Positions 21,424 through 32,144 are shown, counted from the first letter of the stretch. The stretch is 43,773 bases of DNA from Mycoplasma testudinis ATCC 43263 (GCF_000687795.1 NZ_JHXT01000013.1:1-43773); one strand, 5' to 3'. Program-made: numbers and translations. The notes: generated from the letters alone by a model not told the origin.

Positions 21424-22521
21424 CTATTTTTTTTCATTATTGACGGCAAGATATTTAGCGTGTTCTTCATCAATTAATTTTTTTAGTTCAGAAACTAATT
21501 GATCTTCTGGAACGGATTTAATGGCCACTCCTTTTTTAAAGATAATACCTTTGCCAGCACCTCCAGCAATCCCAATATCAGCTTCTCTAGCTTCTCCTGG
21601 ACCATTAACAGTACATCCCAAAATTGAAACCCGCAATGGAAAAGACATTTTTTTAACGTAATCTTCAATTTCGGCAACTACGGGAAACATGTCGAAATTT
21701 AAACGACCACACGTTGGGCAGGCTACTACGTTAACCAAATTATCATACAACCCCAAACTATTGAGCATTCTTTTAGCTACTTTTATTTCTTCAACGGGAT
21801 CACTAGCCAAAGAAATTCTCAAGGTATCTCCAATTCCTTTTAATAATAATGGTGTTAATCCAGCCACAGATTTAATGGCCCCATTCAAAACTGTTCCCGC
21901 TTCGGTAATCCCCAGATGTAACGGATATTTAAACCATCGCGCACCCATTTCGTATGCTTCGATTGAGAGCATTGGGGTAGAAGTTTTTAAAGAGATAACA
22001 ATATTATCAAATCCCATATTATTCAAAATTTTTACGTAGCGTTTAGCAGCCAAATTCATTGCTCTAGCAGTAACACCATATTTATTCATTAAATCCATAG
22101 GTAAACTACCAGAATTAACCCCAACGCGAATTGGAACTTGGCGTTGGTTAGCTAAATCAACTATTTCTTTAAGTTTTTTTTGATTACTGATATTCCCTGG
22201 ATTTAAGCGAACTTTAGCAACACCTGCTTTTAAAGAAGCAATCGCGTAATCTGGATTAAAGTGAATGTCGGCAATAATTGGACATGGAGCTTTTTTAACA
22301 ACATCGCGAATTGCTTTAGCATCCGCATCATCAAAAACTGCAACCCGAACAAAGTCAGCACCTTCATCAACTAACGATTGAATTTCCTTTAAACAAGCAT
22401 TTACTTTTTTTGTTTTTGTAATGGTCATTGATTGGAGATAAATCTTATTAGATCCACCCAGTTGATAATTACCAACCATTACTGGTTTGGTCTGCCATCG
22501 TCTTGTGTATTTACTACTCAT
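21424..22521 (-). CDS. ispG: 4-hydroxy-3-methylbut-2-enyl diphosphate synthase (flavodoxin/ferredoxin)
   Basis: Predicted 365 residues. IspG (GcpE) makes HMBPP from MEcPP in the MEP isoprenoid pathway and carries a [4Fe-4S] cluster. Seen: VMVGNYQLGG, IYLQSMTITKTK, GADFVRVAV, PIIADIHFNPDYAI, VRLNPGNI, RVGVNSGSL, the cluster motif ACPTCGR, and SILGCTVNGPGEAREADIGI with the third Cys and a Glu ligand. The ATG at 22521 is chosen over the GTG two codons earlier because that GTG overlaps the AGGTG site. Both Trp codons are TGG, unlike most neighbours. Most mycoplasmas lack this pathway; a few, such as M. penetrans from memory, keep it. No other MEP gene is in the window. Confidence 0.93.
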   Translation of the reverse strand: MSSKYTRRWQTKPVMVGNYQLGGSNKIYLQSMTITKTKKVNACLKEIQSLVDEGADFVRVAVFDDADAKAIRDVVKKAPCPIIADIHFNPDYAIASLKAGVAKVRLNPGNISNQKKLKEIVDLANQRQVPIRVGVNSGSLPMDLMNKYGVTARAMNLAAKRYVKILNNMGFDNIVISLKTSTPMLSIEAYEMGARWFKYPLHLGITEAGTVLNGAIKSVAGLTPLLLKGIGDTLRISLASDPVEEIKVAKRMLNSLGLYDNLVNVVACPTCGRLNFDMFPVVAEIEDYVKKMSFPLRVSILGCTVNGPGEAREADIGIAGGAGKGIIFKKGVAIKSVPEDQLVSELKKLIDEEHAKYLAVNNEKK

Positions 22522-22903
22522 ATGCACCTGAATATAATTATTTTATTCTGCAACTGGTAAGATTATAAATTTAGTTTATGTATATGACATTTAGATTATG
22601 TGAAAAAACTTTATAAAAGAAATAGGTGATAGAAGCAAATTCTGTTTATTAAAATTACTAAAATAACTATCCTAATGGTAGTAACGAAATAGTTGTGTAA
22701 ATTAGACATCGCGTTAAAATCCTAATAACTTGTGTAAGATAAAAACTCAAGAACCATTTAACCTGGGTGTTTACTTTCGAATTAGATGACCACGATTTAT
22801 TTATACTGTATTTTATTCATAAATTAAGGGAAATAATTTCATTAAAATAGCAAATAATAATTTACGATTATGCTTAAATATAAAAATTTCCTAGGAGAAA
22901 TAA
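22522..22903. other. Divergent non-coding region between ispG and the FMN reductase gene
   Basis: About 380 AT-rich bases with stop codons in all frames. It must hold promoters for both directions. On the plus strand an AGGAGAAA site precedes the ATG at 22904. I see no tRNA or strong hairpin. Confidence 0.5.
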
Positions 22904-23398
22904 ATGAACAAGATTTTAGTACTTGTTGGCAGTAATTCAGAAAACTCCATAAACCGTGCTGTTGCCTTAAAAATCAGTGCCAAAGAACGGGCTGACTTAT
23001 TGGAATTAAAAGATTATACAGTTCCATTTTATAGTGGCACTGAACACCAAAAAGGCTATCCTGCAAAGATGACAGAATTAGCTAACAAAATTTCATCGTA
23101 TGAAAAGGTTGTACTAGTAACACCTGAACACAACGGATTACTACCAAGCTTTTCAAAAAATATCTTTGATTGATTAAGCGTTAATCCGACAGGAGGCCAA
23201 TATTTCAAAAACATTAAAGTTTTAATAGTGGCAACATCGCCAGGAGATACTGGGGGCGAAACAGTTCGATCAGTAACTACCAAAGTATTACCGTATACAG
23301 GCGCAATTGTATTAGGGTCATATGGCGTTAAATCATACACTGAAGCAAAAGATTTAACTGCTGATATTGAAGCAATTCACCACCTCTTAAATAAGTAG
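22904..23398 (+). CDS. NADPH-dependent FMN reductase family protein
   Basis: Predicted 164 residues with a flavodoxin-like fold. The start KILVLVGSNSENSINRAV is the phosphate-binding loop (G-S-x-S/N-x-x-S-x-N) of the FMN_red family (azoreductase and chromate-reductase relatives). VVLVTPEHNGLLPSFSKN carries the P-E-H/Y-N-x-x-x-P motif that binds the flavin, and VLIVATSPGDTGG is a conserved strand-loop. It probably reduces flavins or xenobiotics with NAD(P)H. Expressed alone from the ispG divergent region and ended by a strong terminator. Confidence 0.88.
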
Positions 23399-23420
23399 TA
23401 AATTCAAACAAAATATAAAA

Positions 23421-23463
23421 TATAAAGTAGTCGCCCTTTTTAAGTGGAAGCGACTACTTTATA
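23421..23463. terminator. Bidirectional terminator after the FMN reductase gene
   Basis: TATAAAGTAGTCGC (23421-23434) pairs perfectly with GCGACTACTTTATA (23450-23463) around 15 bases, followed by a T-run. It also lies just beyond the stop of the convergent membrane protein gene. Confidence 0.88.
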
Positions 23464-23467
23464 TTTT

Positions 23468-23893
23468 TTAAATTTGAATTATTTTTTGTGATGATGAATG
23501 TTGTATTTTGTTTTTTAAATACAGCCAAACCACAAATGGGTATCCAAACTTATATGATTTTTTACCTAATTCTATTAGATTTTTAATTGCATCGTTATTA
23601 ATCTCAATTCGATTCAAAGATTTTTTTGAATAAAGATAATTAAAACCATACACCGGACCAACTAAAAGGATTAAAAAAACTAATCCTAAATCAAATCAGG
23701 TATGACCTTTGATTGCTAGTTGACGGTTACCAGACCGATCGATTATTGCTTTATTAGGATAATATCCGTTAGATGCAAACAATAAAATCGCTCCGTAAAT
23801 AGTCCCAACAATTCCAAAAAATATTAATAGATAAATTAGTATTCACACAACCATATTAACAAAAGCAACTTTTGTAATTAATTTCTTTCCCAT
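23468..23893 (-). CDS. Small membrane protein, function unknown
   Basis: Predicted 141 residues. Hydrophobic segments are MVVWILIYLLIFFGIVGTIY near residue 15 and LGLVFLILLVGPVYGF near residue 70, followed by a Lys/Asn-rich soluble tail. The Trp codons include TGA. An AAAGG site precedes ATG 23893. I recognise no family. It lies 190 bases after gatB on the same strand, so it may or may not share that transcript. Confidence 0.65.
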
Positions 23894-24083
23894 AACAACC
23901 TTTCGTGTAAAAATGCGCAACTCTTAAAGTTGACAAATAAAATTTAAATGTAAGTAAGTTGTCTGATTTTACTAATTAATTAATGGTTCTTGAAATAAAT
24001 CGTTGGAGATTTTTAATTTTCATTTTAAAACTTCAAAAAATATTCAAAATAAATCTTGTTAAAAACAGAATTTGGTTTCTTGT

Positions 24084-25532
24084 TTATTTTTGAAAACTAC
24101 TTAATAGTTCCCTAACAATTTCATTTGCTACTTGGGGATTAGCTTGCCCATTGGTTTCTTTCATCAACAAACCAAGCAGCATACTTTGGACTCGATCTGC
24201 GCGAGTTGCATAATCTTTTTCAATTTTATCTTTGTTTGCGTCAATATGTTTCTTAACAATTGGAATTAAAACATTGCGGTCTTTAATTTGCACCATATTC
24301 AATTCTTTCATTAAATCCTTAGGAGCTTTTTTAGTTTCAAAACTTACTTCTAAAATCTTCTTGGCTTGTTTGCCATTAATTTCTTCTGCTTTTAATAAGT
24401 GAATCAAACTAATTAAATTGAGTAAATCAATTTCTTTAATTGCTGTGGTCAAATCTACATCACTTTGCTTGTTAATTAAGCCAAGCAATTCACTCAGTAA
24501 CCAACGTACTACTTCTTTTGGATCATTAACTTGTTGGTTAATAAAATTAAATGCGTTGAGCATTTCTTTTGAATCAAGCAATAAATCTACTTGCTTTTGA
24601 TCGATTCCAAAACTAATCAATTCGCTTGCTAATTCTGATGGTTGTTTGGGCATACTGTTATGAACTGAGTGAACCATTTGAGATTCTAGTTGGATTTGTA
24701 AAATATTTGGTTCAGTCATATAACGGTAATCAACTTCACCAGTTTTTTCACGCATAAATACAGTTGTTTGGGTTTGGTCATCATATCGCAAAGTTGCTTG
24801 AATAATTGGAATTCCTGCGAGTAGATTTTGAGCTTGCCGATTAATTTCGTAATTGATTGCTTTTTCAACGTTATTAATTGAGTTAATATTTTTAATTTCA
24901 ACTCGAGTGCCCAATTCACTTGCGCCAAAAGGTCGAATTGAAACATTTATATCAGCACGCATTGAGCCCTCTTCCATTTTAGCGTTTGATATATCGTTAT
25001 GCAATAAGATTAAACGTAGAGCTGATAAATAAGCCTTTACTTGAGCCGCATTTTCAAAAACTGGATCAGTAACAATTTCAATTAATGGCGAACCAGCTCG
25101 GTTGTAATCTAAAAATAAACCTGCGCTTGTATGAAATTGTTTTGCCGTATCTTCTTCAATATGAAAACGTTGGATTAAAATTCGCTTTGGCTGATTGTCA
25201 ACAACCACATCAATGTATCCCTTTTTTGCAATCGGGTGATACTGTTGAGTGATTTGAAAACCCTTCGGTAAATCTTGATAAAAATAATTTTTTCGATCAA
25301 AACGAACCATTAAATCAACTTCTTCCATATGCAAAGCCTTAGCAAGCCGCAAGGCTTTCACAATTGCTTGCTTATTCGGTTGTGGCATAATTCCTGGTAA
25401 TCCCAGATCATTCACATGCAAGTTTGTATTAGGTTTATCTGTGTGGCTGTTAGGAGCACTAGAAAACATTTTTGTTTTGGTGTTTAAAGCAGTATGAACT
25501 TCGACACCAATTGTGGTTTCAAAATTAAACAC
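24084..25532 (-). CDS. gatB: Asp-tRNA(Asn)/Glu-tRNA(Gln) amidotransferase subunit B
   Basis: Predicted 482 residues. GatB binds the mischarged Glu- or Asp-tRNA and activates it, using ammonia from GatA. Seen: FETTIGVEVHTALNTKTKMF, LPGIMPQPN, FDRKNYFYQDLPKGFQITQ, EEDTAKQFH, DYNRAGSPLIEIVTDP, GSMRADINVS, RYMTEPN, and the tail domain (YqeY-like) with TRADRVQSMLLGLLM. The start is GTG 25532: it has a GGAGG site 8 bases upstream and overlaps the gatA stop by 8 bases, so translation is coupled. An earlier in-frame start would add about seven residues unlike the family. Confidence 0.94.
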   Translation of the reverse strand: MFNFETTIGVEVHTALNTKTKMFSSAPNSHTDKPNTNLHVNDLGLPGIMPQPNKQAIVKALRLAKALHMEEVDLMVRFDRKNYFYQDLPKGFQITQQYHPIAKKGYIDVVVDNQPKRILIQRFHIEEDTAKQFHTSAGLFLDYNRAGSPLIEIVTDPVFENAAQVKAYLSALRLILLHNDISNAKMEEGSMRADINVSIRPFGASELGTRVEIKNINSINNVEKAINYEINRQAQNLLAGIPIIQATLRYDDQTQTTVFMREKTGEVDYRYMTEPNILQIQLESQMVHSVHNSMPKQPSELASELISFGIDQKQVDLLLDSKEMLNAFNFINQQVNDPKEVVRWLLSELLGLINKQSDVDLTTAIKEIDLLNLISLIHLLKAEEINGKQAKKILEVSFETKKAPKDLMKELNMVQIKDRNVLIPIVKKHIDANKDKIEKDYATRADRVQSMLLGLLMKETNGQANPQVANEIVRELLSSFQK

Positions 25533-26964
25533 GAACAAAACCTCCAGATTCACCTAAGATAGTTTCTACCAATAAAGCTATCCGTAGCAGTTTTTCATCA
25601 CTAAATTGTTTACTTGTTAAGTTAACACCTAAATCCAAATTATCATTTGATTTAGCAAATGGAAGGGTAATTGATGGTAGGCCACCAAAGTTCGCCATTT
25701 GTAAACAGTCATCAATAATATTTGGTAAAACTTGATCTTCTAAAACATCTTTAATGGTTGGTGCAAATCCCGAAGCCCCAAGACTAATAAAAGCATCATA
25801 TTGACTCAAAATGTTATTAATATGAGCAACAATTTTTGCACGAACCTTTTTGGATTTCAAGTAATATTTTTCAAAATTTTCTTTACTGGTAGCAAATGCT
25901 CCGATGGTAAAACGACGTTTTAATTGATCGCCAAAAAATTTATTTCTAGCATCCATGACTTTTTGTTCGAAATTTTCTCCAGAACCTTGTTCGCCAAACG
26001 GAATCCCAGTTAGATTGGCATAACAACTCGCTGCTTCAGAATAAGATAAAATTTTATATACAGGGTCAATTGCTTGAATTAAGTGTAAGTCTAATTCGAC
26101 TGGAACTAATTCAATTTTATTTTTTGTTAAAAGTGATTTCAATTGATTTCAAGCCGTCAAAATATGATCTTCCATAAAGATTTCTAGATTAGCCGGATAA
26201 GCGATCTTATAATTGCCTGCTGGTTCAAGAAGAGCTTCAAAAAGTTTTAAGTTGATATTTTGACTTGTGAAATCATTCGGATCATATTGAATAATGCGGT
26301 CAGCAACAAGCGCAGCATCTGCTATTGTTCTGGTAAATGTTCCAACGTGATCAAAGGTTGGTGCATATGGAAAAACACCATAACGCGAAATTAAACCATA
26401 AGTTGGTTTATATCCAACAACACCACACAAGCTAGCTGGTCGACGAATTGAATCGCCAGTATCGGTTCCTAAAGCAAAAGGAACAGTTCCACTAGCAACT
26501 GCAACAGCAGAACCAGATGAACTCCCACCCGCAATGTGTTTGGGTTTAAAAGGGTGACTTACAACTCCATATGCAGAAAATGATCCAGTTCCGCCTAATC
26601 CAAATTCATCTAAATTAGTTTTTGCAACTAAAATTGCTCCCGCTTCTTTAAGCAATTTATAAACAGTTGCATCATACGGCGGAACGTAATGTTCAAGAAA
26701 TTTTGAGCCGCCAGTAGTCACAATGTGTTTGGTACTAATGTTATCTTTTAAAGCATAAGGAATCGCTGCTAAAAATGAACCATTTAATAATGAATCAGTA
26801 TCAAGGTTTTTACCTAACCGAATTGCTTCCAATGAATTTTTTCACAAAACAAAATTAGTATTTTTAAATTTATTAATTGAAGATAACGATTTGTCTACAA
26901 GTTTTTTCGCACTTATTTTTTTATTTAAAAGCTTTTCGTGCAATTCTAAAATAAACGACTGCAT
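25525..26964 (-). CDS. gatA: Asp-tRNA(Asn)/Glu-tRNA(Gln) amidotransferase subunit A
   Basis: Predicted 479 residues, an amidase-signature enzyme that frees ammonia from glutamine for GatB. The catalytic Lys is in IPYALKDNI, the cis-Ser in AGGSSSGSAVAVASG, and the Ser nucleophile in GTDTGDSIRRPASLCG (the usual second Gly is Asp). YKPTYGLISRYG and FDHVGTFTRT are conserved. Its ATG at 26964 shares one base with the stop of the upstream ECF-S/GatC fusion (TAATG), so the subunits should be made in step. Confidence 0.94.
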
Positions 26965-28379
26965 TAGCAAACCTTCACTAAACCATCTTGAACGTTTTTA
27001 GGGCAACTCATAATATCACTTAATTCGTCTGTTAAATTAACTTTATCTTCCCGTAAATTTTTTTCGGGGGTAGGAATTGGATAATCTAAAGTTGCAAAAT
27101 CTGTAGTATCAATTTCAGCTACCGTTTCAAATTGATTTAAAATTTCACTGAATTCATTTTCTAAAGCGGTTAATTGTTTCTCATCCGGTTCAAAAAGTAA
27201 GGTTTTACTATAATTCTTAATTTGTTCTTTGCTAATCAATGGTGTTGCCTCGTTAAGTGATTTTCAAGTTTCGTTAAATAATGGTGTCTTTAAATCTTCA
27301 ACCAATTCGTCTTCATAATTGTATTTAATAATTGGGCTAATGACTAATAACACGGGATAGATAACAATAATATCAATTACAAACAATGCTGGTGCAGCAA
27401 TAATTGTTCTAAACAGCAATCAATAAGTATAAGGTTGGGCTGTAATTTCTGCATCGAAAATTGGTAAAAACAAAATATTCATAATTAAAGTTGCGCTTGC
27501 TGCTAAAACGATGACACTAACTAATGAGTTGTATCAATTTTTGCGAGCGTTAAGCCATAAGCGGTTTTTGTGATTCGGATGCTTAATTCGTTTATAAGTA
27601 AAATGCGTTAATGGATAATAGTACCTTTTAGATTTATAAAACCAAACAATAAACATTAATCAAATAATAGCTAAAATAAAAATCGTGAAACCGATGATGA
27701 TGTAAAAAAAATGATTCAAACTTAAAGTCACATCGATGTTTAATCCTGGAATATTAAAGACTAATCCACCATCACCAATTTGTTTAATTTGACTAATTAA
27801 AATAATTACCACAGCAGCTGAAGCAATCATAAATAACGAAGCATAAATTGCTAAGAATAAATCTTTTAAACGACCAACTTTAGAAGTAGTTATTACTACT
27901 CTTAGCAAACCAGATAATAACCCGGTGATAATCGCAGCAATAAAATACCCATAATGAAAGAATCCACCTGATAAAGCAACAGTTAAAATATCAATGATTG
28001 CTCCAGAAACAACACCGATGATTGGCCCAAATAGTAATCCCGCAATTTTTACAAGAATAATTTCAATTGTTACCCTAGTCCCGGGATAGGCTCTGAACAA
28101 GACACTAGCCAATCCACCCGTTACGGCCATGATTAAAATAATGATACTAACCGCAATTGCAATAATAATTGCAATATTTGTCATTCCGTAAACACTTACT
28201 CTTGGGATCACAAAATACCGTTGTTTTCGAACTACAAAAAAATACACCTTTTTTGCAAAAGTGAAGACTAAAACTAAGGCTAATAAAATACCAAAAATAC
28301 TAAGTGCAAAAGATGAATTTGCACTAGCTGATATTCCGGGAATAATACCTTCTTGGTTAATTTGTTGTGAGTAATTCAT
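26964..28379 (-). CDS. ECF S-component-like membrane protein fused to GatC
   Basis: One open frame of 471 residues, with TGA read as Trp. Residues 1-380 are an integral membrane domain with about six to eight hydrophobic segments. VTIEIILVKIAGLLFGPIIG, VVSGAIIDILTVALSGGFFH and ALIATGLLSG-type helices resemble ECF vitamin-transporter S components. Residues about 381-471 match GatC: ISKEQIKNYSKTLLFEPDEK, FSEILNQFETVAEIDTTDF, LREDKVNLTDELSDIM. GatC is normally a free ~95-residue stabiliser of GatAB. No internal ATG or ribosome site precedes the GatC part, and no stop separates the parts, so the protein should tether the amidotransferase to the membrane. From memory, MG098 of M. genitalium has the same place and size. 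The transported substrate is unknown. Confidence 0.85.
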
Positions 28380-28399
28380 ATAAATAAATGTAATCTATT

Positions 28400-29062
28400 T
28401 TACCAATTTATTTGCTTTCGTTTAAGTTTGCTTAATAATTCATTAATTTGACTAAATGGTCGACTACCAAAAAAACGATATGAACTTAATGGTGAAGGGT
28501 GGGCACAAGAGATTTGAAACATCGGATTTAAAGGTAAAACCAACTCTTGAGATTTTTTTCCTAATAGTAAAAACACTGGCTGTTGTTGCAATTCCAAGAG
28601 TTTGTTTAAGATAAATAAAATTAAATTCTTTCATCCAAAATTTTTGTGACTTAATGGTTGATGAGCACAAACACTTAAAGAAGTATTCAATAGCAAAATT
28701 CCTTGCTTTGCTCAAGAAACCAAACTTAAGTCATCATGATCTATATTTAAATCCGTTTTTAATTCCTTAAGTAAATTTTTTAAACTTGGTGGATATTTAG
28801 CCTTAGGATTAATCCCAAAACATAAACCATTAGCCTGATTAATATCGTGATATGGATCTTGACCTAAAATAACAACTTCAGTTTTGGCAATATCAAAATA
28901 ATTAAAAGCAGCAAAAATATTTTTTGGTTGTGGATAAACTTCTGAAGTTTGAACCGCATTAGTATATTTTTTGTCAAGTTCAGCAAATCAAGAAAGTCTG
29001 CTAATTTTTAGCAAGCAATCTTTTCAATCAGTATTAATTTCTTGCAATAGTTGCACTAACAT
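28400..29062 (-). CDS. ung: Uracil-DNA glycosylase
   Basis: Predicted 220 residues, typical for family 1 UDG, which removes uracil from DNA. The catalytic loop is [20 protein letters not shown], with the water-activating Asp in [25 protein letters not shown] carries the base-stacking and Asn region, and the C-terminal leucine loop is [13 protein letters not shown]. It starts one base after the lipoprotein stop, so it is embedded in the S6-to-GatB gene train. Its position before the GatC fusion matches M. genitalium. Confidence 0.94.
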
Positions 29063-29063
29063 T

Positions 29064-30671
29064 TTAGAAAGTGAATGGTAATACTACTTGTTGATCTGGA
29101 GCTGGGTTTGGAACATCAACCGCAGTAATAGTGGGATTAAAATACAAACGGAAGTAATCTTCTAATGTTAAAGCAACAGGAGTATCAGCTTCAACTTTTC
29201 CATCAGCATCTGTCTTTGTTGTTGGAAGGTGACCAACCACTTCACTCTTTAACCCCAGCGGATTTGAACGTAAATCACGCAACCGATTAAGAAATGAATT
29301 AGTTACGTTTAATATTGTGCTTTGCTGTAAAGAAAAACCTTGCGCTGGCTTAGCTTCGACCGCTGGTCTTGCTGGGGTGTTTCCATTAGCTGCAACTGCT
29401 GGTTGAGCTGCTACTGCTAAACCCAATTGATCAGTTGTCAATATTTTGCTTGGATCTAATAAAACATCCATAATCGAACTTGGTACAACAGTCGCCGCAT
29501 TAGCGGGAACAATCTTTGTATTAGGCTTTTCAGGAAAGTCCGGACTTAAACTAGGGTAGTATAAACTCATTGGAGCTAATGCTAAAAGCGTTGAAGGAGT
29601 TACTGTGTGTTCAAGAGATTTGGTTCCATCTGTTGCAGTTTTCTCTTGAACTGTTGCTGTATACAATAAAGGAGCAATCAAATCTTGCATTTTAACGTCA
29701 AAAGCTAAAGTCGTTAAGTTTCCAAAATTTTGTCCACTTCACAAATTTTTTAAAACATCAACAGGGTTTTGCAATCCGTTAACTTCTTGTTTTTCGTTTT
29801 GACTGCTAATTATACTGTTTCTCGGAGGAACTGTACTACCTTGATCAACACCCGCCACAAAGAAGCGGAAGACAACGTTAATATCAGTAATTGCATACAA
29901 TTTAACTAAACGGTTATTAACATCGTTATCAGCTATTTCTTGGGCATTTGCTGCATTAAAAGGAATTGCTGTACCTGTAGATGGATTAGCGCGAATGTCA
30001 ATTGTGCTGTTGACAATTGCTTTATTATCGGCGCGAACGTCATAAATTCCATTAGCTGTTGAATCATATGGTTTAGTTTGATTAGCTGGGATTGTAGGGG
30101 TTAATTTTCTAAAATTAAATGAAATGTCAGAAACGCCAAAACCAATGTTTTGAGCACTATTTCCAATTAAAAAAGAGTCAGCTAACGCTTGATAAAATTG
30201 GTCGCGAATATTAGAACCTTCAGGCTGAGTAAATAACTGAATATGTTGATTTTCTGGTACTTGTCGGTTGAAGTTAGAAACTGTAGACGCAAAAGTTGTA
30301 GCAGTTTTAGCTAATTGGTAACCAATGCTATTTGCGGCTGATCCAAAGGTTGCACTAAAAGCAGCTAAATTAGTTCCTGTAAAACCAACTTCTTTTGTGG
30401 GATCAGCTGCATCAACTTGCTTAATATTTGAATTAGGTGTTCCCCCAGCTGGAACAACTTGAGAAAATTTAATAATCACTTTTTTGTTAGTATCTGATGG
30501 AGCACTATTAGCATCTTGATTTAAGCCTTGGAACTCAGATACTGTAGTAATGTATTTTTGCGAAGCGGGAGAACTACATGCAGCAACAATAACCGCCGGA
30601 ATTACAAGCATTCCAAAAAAAGTACTGATCCTTCAAAAACGTTTTTTAAAACGAGATTTATTTTTAGCCAT
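29064..30671 (-). CDS. Lipoprotein inside the dnaB-ung operon (MG095-like position)
   Basis: Predicted 535 residues. A basic start (MAKNKSRFKKRFWR), a hydrophobic stretch and the lipobox IPAVIVAACSS mark it as a surface lipoprotein. The rest is soluble and rich in Asn, Ala and Gln, with segments such as ISDISFNFRKLTP-type strands and INVVFRFFVAGVDQG. No enzyme motif is seen. It begins 2 bases after dnaB and ends one base before ung, so it is co-translated with replication genes. M. genitalium has a lipoprotein (MG095) at about this place, from memory, so the odd location is probably ancestral. Confidence 0.82.
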
Positions 30672-30673
30672 AA

Positions 30674-32074
30674 TTAATTATCCTCTGGGAAAGTAACATC
30701 ATAAGTCACTGATTGGAATTTTCCAATTCTCTTGTTAAAACTCAACACAGCCTTTCCGGTTGGCCCGTTTCGGTGTTTAGCAATTATAAATTCAATTTCT
30801 GGGTTTTCATTTAGGACTTCGTTTTGTTCTAATTCACCTTCATGAATTACAGTATTTAAAAAACATACTAAATCCGCATCTTGTTCGATGGACCCAGATT
30901 CCCGTAAATCAGATAGAATCGGAGTGCTGTCAGGGCCACGCCGTTCTTCGATTTTTCGGGATAATTGAGCGATTGACAAAACGGGAACATTTAAATCCCG
31001 AGCAATTTGTTTAAGACCGTGAGAAATTAAAGTAACTTCTTGCTGACGGTTCATTCCATTGCTTTGTTTAGTCGCTTTTAATAGCTGCAAGTAGTCCACG
31101 ATTACCAGCTTTAAAGTATGCGTATTAGCAATTTGCTTTAAACGACTTTGAATTTCTGTAATTGTTAAATCACTTGAATCGTCGATTAGAATTGGTAATT
31201 CTTCCACTTCATTTAAACTATAAGAAATGCTCGCATTGTCTTCTGGTGATAAAGATTTAAAATTAGCAAAAGTAAAATTAACCATCGATTCACATGCTGC
31301 CATCCGGTGCAAAATTTGATCAACACCCATTTCCAACGAAAACATTACAACAACTTCATTATCTTTTAAATTTTTTGCAGAATTGATTAAGAAATTAATT
31401 GATAAAGCAGTTTTCCCTTTTCCTGGACGCGCAGCTAGAATAATTAAATCTCCTGGTTGAAAACCATTCGTTATTTTATCTATTTCTGTATATCCAGTTT
31501 GGGTTCCGGTAATGATATCACCTTCCATTGCCCGTTTTAATTTGTCACGAAAACTTTGAACATGTTCTTTTAATGGAACAATTTCACTTCCAACTTTGCT
31601 TTTAGAAATGCTTAAAAAACGTTGTTCGATTTCTACTAAACGGTCATCAAAATTTGCTGAATCGACTTCTAAATTTTGCATATCTTGACCAAGCAATTTT
31701 AAGTCTCTTAAAATTGAAGCCATTTTCACAATTGAAAAATAATTTTCCAATGATTTAGCAGTTGGTTTAAGTGTTAATAAGGTAGATATAGCCTCAGTTG
31801 CTTCTTGATAAGTTGCTAATTTTTTACTAATTAAATTTTCAATAACCAATGTGGATTCAATTGCAGTATTAGATTTAAATAATGACAGCATGACATTAAA
31901 AATCAACCGGTAAGCTTCATCTTCAAAGTCTTTAACGGTTAATTTATTGAAAGCATCATCACTATTTGGTAAATTGTTCAAAAGAGCGCTTAAAACCATA
32001 CCTTCAGCTTCAACACCAAGTTCTGGAGTAATAGTTAATGGATCGATTTTTTTCTTCAGAGTATTCTGATTCAT
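30674..32074 (-). CDS. dnaB: Replicative DNA helicase
   Basis: Predicted 466 residues, the usual DnaB size. It unwinds DNA at the fork as a hexamer. The N-terminal primase-interacting helical domain begins with EAEGMVLSALLNNLPNSDDA, followed by the RecA-like core: GTQTGYTEIDKITNGFQPGD, Walker A ARPGKGKTALSINF, Walker B LKLVIVDYLQLL, LSRKIEERR, LRESGSIEQDADLVCFL. AKHRNGPTGKAVLSF near the end completes the family set. The protein has no Trp at all. It follows rpsR after 70 bases; rplI, often between these two genes, is not here. Confidence 0.95.
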   Translation of the reverse strand: MNQNTLKKKIDPLTITPELGVEAEGMVLSALLNNLPNSDDAFNKLTVKDFEDEAYRLIFNVMLSLFKSNTAIESTLVIENLISKKLATYQEATEAISTLLTLKPTAKSLENYFSIVKMASILRDLKLLGQDMQNLEVDSANFDDRLVEIEQRFLSISKSKVGSEIVPLKEHVQSFRDKLKRAMEGDIITGTQTGYTEIDKITNGFQPGDLIILAARPGKGKTALSINFLINSAKNLKDNEVVVMFSLEMGVDQILHRMAACESMVNFTFANFKSLSPEDNASISYSLNEVEELPILIDDSSDLTITEIQSRLKQIANTHTLKLVIVDYLQLLKATKQSNGMNRQQEVTLISHGLKQIARDLNVPVLSIAQLSRKIEERRGPDSTPILSDLRESGSIEQDADLVCFLNTVIHEGELEQNEVLNENPEIEFIIAKHRNGPTGKAVLSFNKRIGKFQSVTYDVTFPEDN

Positions 32075-32144
32075 TTTAGATATCCGTTAGGTTAATTATT
32101 AAAGCAATAACTTTAAAACAATTTTATTTAGTTTACTAAAGCAA

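Noticed and set aside
22525-22527. ispG start at GTG 22525-22527
   Set aside because: It overlaps the AGGTG that best serves as ribosome site; the ATG two codons later is preferred.
27237-27239. Independent start of gatC at TTG 27237-27239
   Set aside because: No ribosome site precedes it, and the frame is open without a stop back to ATG 28379, so a fusion is the simpler reading.
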